A stretch of DNA of 64,000 bases, taken from contig CALNXK010000071.1 of NCBI GenBank assembly GCA_942486035.1, forward strand, positions 1,299,501 to 1,363,500, written 5' to 3'. The notes beneath the pieces were generated by a model. That model ran no database searches and was not told the DNA's origin. It was given only the letters and a program-made list of their open reading frames with translations. This DNA comes from Porites lobata (lineage: Eukaryota; Cnidaria; Anthozoa; Scleractinia; Poritidae). Shown here one piece after another: positions 47,526-57,100 of this stretch (its first letter is position 1; each line of letters starts with the position of its first letter). Position numbers and translations under genes: made by a program.

Positions 47526-48285
47526 TATGTCGTCAGACAATCATCGCAAAAGTTTCGCAGCAAAAGCCAGTAGTCGTAAGTGGTCAGTAAGGCAATCACC
47601 GTAAAAGTTTCACACCAGAACTGGTGCAAAGTTTCGCAGCAAAAGCCAGTAGTCGTACGTGCTCAGTCAGGCAATCACCGTAAAAGTCGCACACCAGAAC
47701 TGGTGCAAAGTTTCGCAGCAACAGCCAGTAGTCGTAGGTAGTCAGTCAGGCAATCACCGTAAAAGTTTCACCAGAACTGGTGCAAACTTTCGCAGCAAAA
47801 GCCAGTAGTCGTACGTGGTCAGTCAGGCAATCACGGTAAAAGTTTCACACCAGAACTGGTGCAAAGTTTCGCAGCAAAAGCCAGTAATCGTAAGTAGTCA
47901 GTCAGGCAATCACCGTAAAAGTTTCACACCAGAACTAGTGCAAAGTTTCGCAGCAAAAGCCAGTAGTCGTACATGGTCAGTCAGGCAATCACCGTAAAAG
48001 TTTTACACCAGAACTGGTGCAAAGTTTCGCAGCAAAAGCCAGTAGTCGTACATGGTCAGACAGGCAATCACCGTAAACGTTTCACATCAGAACTGCTGCA
48101 AAGTTTCGTAGCAAAAACCAGTAGTCGTACGTGGTTAGTCAGGCAATCACGGTAAAAGTTTCACACCAGAACTGGTGCAAAGTTTCGCAGCAAAAGCCAG
48201 TAGTCGTACGTGGTCAGTCAGGCAATTACCGTAAAAGTTTCACACCAGAACTGGTGCAAAGTTTCGCAGCAAAAGCTAGTAGTCA
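47526..48285. repeat. 79-bp tandem array, nine units plus partial ends
   Basis: The landmark GTAGTCGTA (or a one-base variant) starts at 47570, 47649, 47728, 47805, 47884, 47963, 48042, 48121, 48200 and 48279, giving spacings of 79 bp with one 77-bp unit. Each unit contains the perfect inverted repeat CACCAGAACTGGTG (few variants). Because 79 is not divisible by three the reading frame shifts each unit, so the 60-residue frames starting MVSQAITVKV are not repeats of a protein. Confidence 0.95.
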
Positions 48286-49104
48286 TACTCCCAGAGACTA
48301 TGACGATATACGATTGCATTAATTTCTTTATTAAAGAGGACCAATTGATCATAGTACCATAAACATAGATTGCAACTCAAATTTGAAGAACTCAGATGAG
48401 GGAAACAAGCTCTTTACAAACAAAACGAAATAGAATACAGTACTGTACTGTGAAACTAATCCAATAAGTTCGTCAAGTCACGTTTTTTAAGGTAAAAATT
48501 GAAAAATTCGTTGGGGGCAATCTTTCGCTTTTCCGGTGTCTCGCATGTTGGGTGGTGGAATTTAATTACAAGTGTCCGTTTAATACAGGTTGGCAACAAT
48601 AGAAATGACCATTTCAGGTACTTTTTAGGTGTCTGCGTCCGCTTAATACAGGTGTCCGCTTAATAAAGGTTTCATTTAAAGTAAATACGAGAAATAAATT
48701 TGGGGACCTCGGCTACTGTCCGCTTAATAGAGGGTGTCCGCTTAATACGGTGTCCGCTTAAATACGGGTTTCACTGTATTTACTCAAAGTTTGTTAACTT
48801 TTATAAGATTTTAAATGAAGCGAAAATTTTAAAATTCACCAACAACACGGTCAAAACAAATATCCTAGCAGCACAGTATAACCGCTAACAATTCACTGAG
48901 CACAAATTGAAGCGGAACTAGACACTAATAACTGAATCACCTCATCTCAACGGAAATTATGCGCGAAGGGGCGGAAAAATCCACAAGGTTTGCGCTTGTA
49001 TATCAAGAAGAATGAATTAGTAGCCGCACACAAGAAGCAATGCCATAGCAAAGCAATGCCATATAACCTTTTTAAAAAGACTTTGATTTTATATTTTGTT
49101 TTAG

Positions 49105-49270
49105 TGATGCTGGGAGCCGTATTTATCGCCGCCGTTGGGCTAATGCGAGAAAGAATATCATGAGAGATGCTAAAGCGAACAGGTGGTTGATTGACGAGAG
49201 CGGAGACCGTAGTAGGGTGGATACATTCGTGAAAAACTCACTTAAAATCGACCAGAAAAAGTCTTCTTGA
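49105..49270 (+). CDS. Duplicated terminal exon of the secreted-protein gene
   Basis: The acceptor TATTTTGTTTTAG is followed by 54 codons and a stop, in the same phase as the exon at 45454. The core RDAKANR, GDxSRVDTFVK and LKxD are conserved, while flanking residues differ and two codons are lost. The frame is intact, but no signal-peptide exon exists in this unit. It could be an alternative last exon for the 44309-44370 exon, or a pseudogene still young enough to be open. The 3' flank keeps AATAAA at about 49373-49378. Confidence 0.6.
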
Positions 49271-49737
49271 ATGGATGGTGATAGAAGTAATAATCAAGAA
49301 AAAGCAGATAGTGTGTTAGTCATATTCACAGCTATATTGGTTATATACACCCATAAGCTGTATGAGACTGAATAAAATAAATTGTTAGCTAGATCACTGA
49401 TAGTTGCTCCCTGCTTCTGAGTTCTCTACCTGACTGAACTTTTCATGCAAGCACTAATAGAGCGTATCGCTGAGCTGTCCTTCCAGTTCTTGTTTTGGCT
49501 CTCCAAGATTCCATCCCGACAGGTGCAGTGAGAGTGGACTAGAAAAGGCACCCAGGGTGACATTTCTTCTTTCGCCCTAAAAATCCGGCGCCTGCTACGA
49601 AGGCTATTTAGCAACGAAATACAAGCACAAGCATTTAGTGAGCACAAAGCGGAACTATCAAACCATCAAATGACACTAATGACTGAATTTTCAAATTAAC
49701 CTATTGATGACCACCACACAAGAAAACATGTTATATT

Positions 49738-49765
49738 GATAATAATAATAATAATAATAATAATA

Positions 49766-49801
<36 letters not shown>

Positions 49802-49803
49802 AT

Positions 49804-49874
<71 letters not shown>

Positions 49875-49895
49875 ATAGTAGTAGTAGTAGTAGTT
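49738..49895. repeat. Compound trinucleotide microsatellite (ATA/TTA)n-(GTA)n
   Basis: About nine ATA units, then about twelve TTA units, then about thirty GTA units with few interruptions. The polyleucine, polyserine and polyisoleucine frames over it are artefacts. Confidence 0.97.
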
Positions 49896-49899
49896 CATC

Positions 49900-50056
49900 C
49901 ACGAAATGGATCAACTGGATCAAACTGGATCAACCAACAAAAACTAGACAGAAAAAAAAAATGTACAATAAAGAAACAGAAAACGGCTTCGCGGGGAGTC
50001 GAACCTAGTTCATTTGCACGTGCAAGCAACTCCTTGACCACTGCGCCACGGTGCCA
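49900..50056 (-). repeat. tRNA-derived SINE next to the microsatellite
   Basis: On the minus strand the head starts GGCACCGTGGCGCAGTGGTC (A box) and has CTAGGTTCGACTCCCC (B box). A tail with GTTGATCCAGTTTGATCCAG runs into the (TAC)n tract. The anticodon arm does not pair properly, so it is not called as a tRNA gene. Confidence 0.65.
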
Positions 50057-50064
50057 CTTAGTTT

Positions 50065-52347
50065 TGGGTGACGTAAATTTGTTATATTAAAACCATTTTT
50101 CTTTGCCATAACCCTGTTTGAAGCTGGTGAAGCTGTATTTATCATGAATTCAAAGATACTTTTAAGAAAAATTAGCTTAATCACGTATTTCAAAGCTATT
50201 TGGCAATATTTCGGGTTCAAAGGGCCGATCGATGTAGAAAGTCGAACAAACTAGCTGTACTGAATTTGGTGGATAATTAAGAAATAAACAGAGGCCCACA
50301 CTCGAAGGGGTTGATTTGAAGCACGGTCGCCGATTGAATCAGCGAAAGAATATGTGGAATATAAACGTGTGTGACCTCTGAATCGAATCTCCTATTCTGG
50401 AGAGTAGACGTTGCCCAAGTTTCGAGAAAATAAACGGAACTAATTTTTTTTATGACCTTGCTGGTCCCGTAAAGAAGATGGCGATCCCGCAACACGACCC
50501 GCGACACAAATTAACAAATCACACAATCACGGTCATTAAATACCAAGACGGTTTTCAGATAAAAGCAACAACAAAGCTCACACACTTATGATCAAATTGG
50601 CAATGTACAGCAATATTGGCCTAGCTTTTTATCTTTTCCCTGACCTCTCTTGTTCGAAGGACTATGGTGTCCCTTGCAAATTTTCACAAGCGACACTATG
50701 TTCGTCACACGTTAATCGGTCACAGATGAGATGGCTCCTCCTCCTGACGTCACACTGGCAATAACTGTGATGAATCAATTGCACGATGACGATATTTGAC
50801 ACAGACAATCCTCACAAACATTATGAAAACAATAGATTGAAATGGCCCCAAGAGTTTTACCTGGGTTTGATCTCTCATGGGTTTTGATTAAAAGAGACTG
50901 TTACGGGCCCTCAATAATTGACGCCATGCGCAGATTCTGGTAACAAATGACGTCATCGTGCAATTGTCCTATTGGCGAACCTATTAGTAATTAGATAAAT
51001 AATTGGGTGTCTTCCCCTTTTGCTTTAGCTTTTCGAGTTTGACACTCTGACAGATATAATATTAAGTCAAGAGAGAATGATCATTCTCTCTCTTGATTAA
51101 ATAAAAAAAGAAAAAACAACAACAACAAAAGCAAGGAAACCTAACATAAGATAAGCTTTGACGGTAGGTAATTAAATCTATGACACTAATAACACGGTCA
51201 GACTTCGAAACTTTTGGTGCGCCATTTTTGAAAGTTTCAGCCCATTCCTTCCTACCTCCAAGTCCTGAAAGCACGTACGTTTTGGGTAATATATATATGT
51301 AACTTTTCAATAGCAAAACCAGAAGATCATGTTCGGTTGATTATGTGATAATTAGCGTATTTTAAGGACTAAAACGTTCATACAAATGAAAATCGTGAAA
51401 GGGATTCCTAATATCCAAAGAATTTTAAGAGACAGAGAAAATGCCGCAATATCTAAAGTATTTAAATGGCACTGCAGGCCCTCATAGCAAAGATGATTAA
51501 AATGTTTGATACTGAAACGTAAGTAGTAAAAAAACATCGTTAACAAGAACGACAACAGTGTTATCGACGTATCCTCGTCAGTTGTACAGTATCTATGACA
51601 TGTGATATTTTTAATTTGTTAAATGTGGGATCTTTGAGTGAAAATGAGAAGCAAGTCTGCCCTTGAAAAGGAAACTACTTTTTGAGGGCGCTTACTGAAG
51701 GGATGCTGATGCCCGAGGGGGAGGGGGGTTCCCCTGGGATTTCTTGGTGGGGGTGTACAGCCCGGTTCTCCAAATCATGACCCTATTTCGGACCGAAAAG
51801 TGTCATTTTCCACACCCGTTTTCAGACCTGGCCTCCAAAATCCATACCCTTTTTCAGATCTGGAGATGGTCTCAAAACGCTACATTACATGTTTACATAA
51901 AACAGAGAATATGTCATCATTGCATCAAAAAGATTTCTTAAAATCCATTTCGAATTCGCATATTACACTTTCTTTCTTGTTCATTTGGAGTTAAAACGAC
52001 CAACATATTGATACACGATATCAATCGTAGTTCCCTTGTAAACCATACCTGATTCCAGACCAAAACGGCGCAAAAACCCTACCCTTACCCCCTACCCTTG
52101 GGACGGCACATACCTATATGGCTTATATAAGGGAGTGCCCCCCCCCCCCGGGTAGTGGTGGAGGCTCCGTCGTCCTCTTTCACCTGTCTTAAAAAACTCA
52201 GTTTTAGTGGGCAAAGATTTAACCAAGATTTCTTGAAATTCCCAAATTGTTACGGAGTGTTAGACTGACTGATCCGGCTCATGCAACTACGACTCGATAC
52301 GATGAGTCACCTGCCCCGAAAAGTTAACAGCCTCTTGAGACAGGCCT
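50065..52347. other. Intergenic stretch with repeat debris
   Basis: Inverted words GATGACG/CGTCATC and CAATTGCACGATGAC/GTCATCGTGCAATTG at about 50780 and 50950 mark a possible element. A near-perfect palindrome lies at 51066-51096. A C/G-rich transposon remnant with GGGTAG and CCCTACCC words spans about 51700-52160. No gene recognised. Confidence 0.45.
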
Positions 52348-52528
52348 CAGGGGCGGATCTAGGGGGAGGGTGCAGGGGATGCGCATCCCCCCTCCCTGAG
52401 ATGACCTGCGGTTTTCTAATACAACTGGTATTCTGCAAAAAAAAAAAAAACTATGTGGTTTATTGGTGTTGAAGCAGAGCAAGAGACGAGTGCACCCCCT
52501 CCTAAAAAAAATCCTGGATTCGCCCCTG
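52348..52528. mobile_element. 181-bp hAT-type MITE
   Basis: The ends CAGGGGCGGATCTAGG and CCTGGATTCGCCCCTG are inverted repeats of the sequence type common in hAT-derived MITEs (family knowledge). The 8-bp flanks do not match each other, so the target duplication is lost or the ends are misplaced. Confidence 0.7.
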
Positions 52529-52582
52529 CCCTCAAGATACTCTTCGAAATTTTCCCGTCTCTCCAATCAAGTTTCAGCAACA

Positions 52583-52763
52583 CAACTTTGGTTTCAACTG
52601 AGTTGGTAAGGTAGTGTTGCACGGCCGTAGGGAGATATAGAGAGAAGAGGACACGCATCGAGCGCTAGCCCTATTCGCTAGATAGCGGCTCACCAAAAGT
52701 CAGCGTCGACCTCTATCTCTCTACGGCGGCCAAACTACCAACTCAATATGAAACCAAATCTCT
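52583..52763. repeat. Foldback with ~55-bp arms
   Basis: The arm TTTGGTTTCAACTGAGTTGG ... GGCCGTAGGGAGATATAGAG pairs with CTCTATCTCTCTACGGCGGCC ... CCAACTCAATATGAAACCAAA. The loop is GC-rich. No coding capacity. Confidence 0.75.
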
Positions 52764-53930
52764 GTATTTCACTCCTCCACCGACGCCAACACCAAAGTTT
52801 CCTTTAGAAATTAAACCCCGGCTTCATTCAAGTTTCAGGAGATTGCGTTAGTATTAGCAAGGATATTGTGCAGACCCTTGTGATGAACTGTCGCTTTTCT
52901 TTGTTGAAACAAACCTAGGTGATTTTCCCTTACCCTGTGTGTTCGTTCATTCGAACATTCCGTTATATATGTTTGAAATGATCTTTCGGACAAATTAGCA
53001 GGAATGAACTGACCTTTTGTGGGACCACCTTGTTTTATAAATTGCGAAGGCATTCAAATTACAAAGAATGTCAAGGTTAATTTGCTTCAACTGCTCCGAT
53101 GACGTGTTACAAGACATCACGAGAGTTATTTAAAAAATAACAAACAAATTCAATTGTTTCTTGTCCTATCTACACTATCTCACTCTCTCTGATCCGCATA
53201 GGTGTATAAAATAAATGAGTCTCAGCTACTTACCGAGGCAATACTTGGCTGTGCGATAAACTTGTACCCCATCAGAAGTGATAGTTTGAGGTGCGATATA
53301 TTCTACGTAATCGGCAGAAGGAGAGAGAAGACCAATGGTTGCGGACCAGCCTGGGTGGTTTGCATTAGAGAGGAAATCTGGTTAAAAATTCTGAAAATTC
53401 CACGTAGCGAGTGAAACTCCCATGGAATGCACTTCCAGGTTGCCGCAAATCGTTTAACGCGGCCACATCAGTAGTTTAAAATGTCAGCTTTCTTGTCCGC
53501 GCACCCAATGCGCGTGTAGCTAAAGAGGCCGCCAGAAATAATTCCCTTGGGACAAAAGGACAGCTACGTAGTTCAAGCGAAAATCCGGTAACCGTTCGAG
53601 GTCTCCAGGTCTCAAATGAATGAAATGATTCCAGCCGCAATTTTATGAAACTTTTGAATGCATAGCGCTCTGTGCTTTAGTAAATGAATTTAAGTGGGAC
53701 TGATTCAAACTCTTATAAAGTAGAAAAAAATCCTGGCGTTTCAAAAAAGAGGCCAGATGACCAGGTAAGCGCAAAAAAGGTCAAAAAAATTATTCTCCTT
53801 TAAAACAATAGTTATAATAGTAAAAAAAAAAAGAAGAGAAGAAACATATTATTTCAACAAGTTGTCTGATTTTTAGTAGGGTAGGGCGAGGTTGGTTTTG
53901 TCACGGATCACGCATGCCCAGTAAGAGTGT
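52764..53930. other. Upstream flank of the PH/coiled-coil gene
   Basis: No gene recognised. The 72-residue minus-strand frame at 52835-53053 has no family signature. Confidence 0.45.
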
Positions 53931-53940
53931 TATAAAAGGA
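53931..53940 (+). promoter_or_regulatory. Possible TATA box
   Basis: TATAAAAGGA lies 218 bp upstream of the ATG at 54149. Two short upstream frames (from 53965 and at 54121-54135) would be in the leader. Not tested by transcript data. Confidence 0.35.
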
Positions 53941-54148
53941 TCAAACTCAGCCGGGGCGTCGCTAATGGAGGTACATGTACTATAATATTTCATATAAACT
54001 CTCTAAAGAAGCCTCACAAAAAGCTTTTAAGGTGGATTTCTAAAGCGGCACCTTCCTTGCCTCTCGATCTGGTAAACAGGGCGATCGAAAGAAGGCGACG
54101 ATTGCTCAATCTACTTAAGAATGAAACAGCAGTGAAGTGTTTTTAACT

Positions 54149-57100
54149 ATGGCTGACCGAGCTTGCAGAAACTTCAAACCAAATGTCTTCAACAGTAGCA
54201 AGTGTCAAAACTGCTTCAAGCTCCGCGAAGCACACAGTTCTTCCGTTACTGGCCCAGACGTGCCTCATCAAATCGTTTCCCGAAAACAGTCTGCTCAAAA
54301 GGTACGAAAACAGTATTAGCCATCGTCTACATATTTTCGATGGGATCGCACAAATTTTAATCGGCTTGTACGTGCGAGACCCGTTTATATTCTACCGTGT
54401 ATTGTCATTTTACAATTCACTGATTTTGAATTTTGTCTTCGAATTCGAAGTGAACAGGTTCTATTTTTTTGTTTTATATAAGGTTTATCCAAGGATCAGA
54501 ACTGTAGTAAAATCGGGAGTGCTTTGTATCACAAACCAAGACTCCCTCGAGAAAGGACGAGTTACTCCAACGGTGAGTGACAAGATATATTCCTTGCACC
54601 GTTTGGGAATTTGTTGATATTTATTATTGTTGATGAGGAATGTGTATTTGTAACGCACCTGTTTTGTCTTGTTTTATTTATTCTCCAGCGATGGAGTAAA
54701 CGTTGGTTTGTGCTAAATTCCACCGGAACACTCGATTATTTTTATCACGACGAAGAGAAGGTAGGAAATTTATTTTCACGTTGCTGAAATTAACAACGCT
54801 AGGTAAATACACTCTATCCGAAACTTCCACTCGAGACGAGCTGAGCTGTATTTGTAGTCATTATAACTTTTCATTTCAAAAGGGCATGACTAAAATTTTT
54901 TTCTTTATTCTCTTTAATATCTTACCGAGGCTTTTGTTTATGTTCAGCGCAGAAAAATATTTTGTTTAGAAGTTCATGTTTCCTGCATACAAATTGTATA
55001 GGCGCCCGAACTCACTCACCGCGGGCAAATATTTGCTCTTCACTGGAAAGAACTTATTTTGACATGTGAGATTTTAATTTTGTAATAGAGTGGTTTTTTT
55101 TAATAATCTTTTGATGCTTAAGTTGATGTTTAATTCTTTCGTTGGTGCATGCTAGAGACACAGTGTAACTGTGCAAGCGCAAGCATGCAGAATATTCTCT
55201 AGGTTGTGGAAGGAAGGGATTGTAAACATGGATCAGACGAACTGTTTAAAATTTCTTTACTCGGTTTCGGTGTTGGTTAAATTACTCGCGGTGAAAACTG
55301 TTTGATGTTTTTGCATACATGGACTTCTGATTGATCCGAAGTAGTTATTGTTTCTGCCCTCGGGATAGAAAAATTTCTTTGCGGTCTAATTATGACCCTT
55401 GGTATGCACAAGTTTAGATTCCTAACCAATCCGTAAGAAGTGTTGTTATTTCAATCGTGGGCTTGAGAGTTTGTTTGATTTAGTTCCAACTGAAGGTAAA
55501 AGAATACTCTGCAGTTGCAATCTGCGGTACGGTATTGTGTATATTTTCCCAGTACAAATGAACTAACCCTCAAAGTTGTGTAATTAATAAATTTTGCATT
55601 TAAATTCTCTTCCGTAGACGATTTCACGTTTTCAGAAACCTAGAACAGTCAACACTTACATGCAGAACATATGTTCCTTCTTATTAACACTGAATGCAAA
55701 GTTTGGGGATAATCATTTTGATGACATTCGTCTCACTAAATCTATATGTTTTCATTTTATGAACAATTAACCTTTATAAAATGAGATAAATTTCTTGTTG
55801 TGGTAGTTGTCAGTGTAACAGGATTATTTATGAAAAACAGAAATCCTTTTTTAATCCCCATTAATCCTGCGAGTACTAAAAAGGTGATCCATCCATCTCA
55901 AATTTCCATGTCAGGGAGAAGCATCACTTGACAACAATTTTGTGTTAGGTTCGCATTTGAATCTACAGAAATGATTCCTCTTATGTTTTACCTCATATTT
56001 CATTTCGACTTTGAGATTACTGGAGCAATTTACATGCACATGTATGTGATCCAATAAGTGTTATTTCATATTAGAATATTCAAGGAAAGACTTTTACCAA
56101 ATCATACATATTTGAGCCTGAATTTTTTTTCTCTCATTGTGAGTCTGTGGAAATGACACCATTGTCTGGTCCCTTTCGTTGACACTTAACATCGTTTGTA
56201 AGAATATATGTTACAAAAAAAGATGTGCGTTGTAGCATTTACTTCATCTTTTGACTTTGTGTGGTCTTGGGGTGTGAAAGCATTGGCAGTATGAAGACAG
56301 TTCTAATGGGGTATCTCACTAGAATTTTTTTGTTGGGGATAATACACTGAAGAATGAAGAATGAGTAAATTCAGTTAAGTAACCATGGCATTTTATTTTC
56401 TCTGTTAACAGTTAACTTAGGGAGAAGGCAGTCCAGGCTTTGAACATTCCAGCCCTGGCTTAATTACCCTTTAAGCACAATAGAGTGATCAGCATCAAAT
56501 TTCTCCTAACAATATCACTGTCAAATCAAATGTACTGGTAAAGAGAATGAATGCAATGATCAGCACTGATTAAATGTCTTGATATTTGAACAAATTCTCT
56601 CAAACAGTACATTAAGAAATATATGGAGAACAGTGAAGAGAATATAATGTTGATATCAGGGCTTAAAGGGTTCAACGTAAGAGGAGTATGGCTTAAAGTC
56701 TTCATTTTAAGACCTACCATAACCTGTATTTTAGGCAAATTGGTGTGCTAAACTATTGGCCTTCAGATCAGAGGTAAAAAAAACTTACATGTACAACTAA
56801 TATGAATAAAAGAAAAGTGGCAATTTTCAGTGATATCTTTGGGATGGCCATATGTGGTCTCTCGGCTTTGGGTTGCTACAAATCTGCCTACACTCGTTTA
56901 CAGTGTTGAATATCTAAACTTTTGGGTTCATGAGGGCTTCTATTTTCGAGCGTCCTTGTGTTAAATCCTGTCAACCAATTAACCGAAAAGTCTTATAAAC
57001 ATGTATCTCACAATAGGGAATTTTATGAATGAAGGCTGCCTTTGCCGCTAGGTTCAATTTACTAACCCACGTCACAGAAGTCATGAAATTTCCCTGCTGG

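Larger units (their letters stand above)
46171..48776. mobile_element. 2606-bp non-autonomous DNA transposon with TA target duplication
   Basis: The left end CAGTGTCACCTGTATTAAGC and the right end are inverted repeats of about 30 bases (both contain GTATTAAGCGGACACC or a one-base variant), flanked by TA at 46169-46170 and 48777-48778. Unit 1 keeps the uninterrupted site (AAAAAGTATTTACTC at about 43559-43573), which proves insertion and its exact length. The subterminal parts carry extra CTTAATACAGGTGTCCG-type words (46213-46250, 48565-48680). The interior has CCAGCCAGC repeats (46440-46625), an open minus-strand segment (47103-47372) and a 79-bp tandem array. No DDE transposase was recognised. 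TA target and CAGTG ends point to a Tc1/mariner-type mobiliser (inference). Confidence 0.85.
45975..49643. repeat. Segmental tandem duplication, unit 2 (interrupted and deleted)
   Basis: Unit 2 repeats unit 1 but differs by two large events. A 2606-bp insertion lies at 46171-48776. A deletion of about 1.54 kb corresponds to 43857-45396 of unit 1 and removes the signal-peptide exon. The junction at about 49038-49062 carries a small local duplication (CAATGCCATA twice). Confidence 0.85.

Noticed and set aside
47526..48285. CRISPR-like regular array
   Set aside because: Units are contiguous 79-bp tandem repeats without unique spacers, inside a eukaryotic transposon. It is satellite-type, not CRISPR.
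47815..48322. Repeated ~60-residue frames starting MVSQAITVKV
   Set aside because: Shadows of the 79-bp array; the unit length is not a multiple of three and every frame terminates within two units.
49696..50008. Poly-Leu/Ile and poly-Ile/Ser proteins
   Set aside because: Direct translation of a trinucleotide microsatellite.
49985..50055. tRNA gene on the minus strand
   Set aside because: The anticodon arm does not pair and the 3' end runs into a SINE-type tail and microsatellite.
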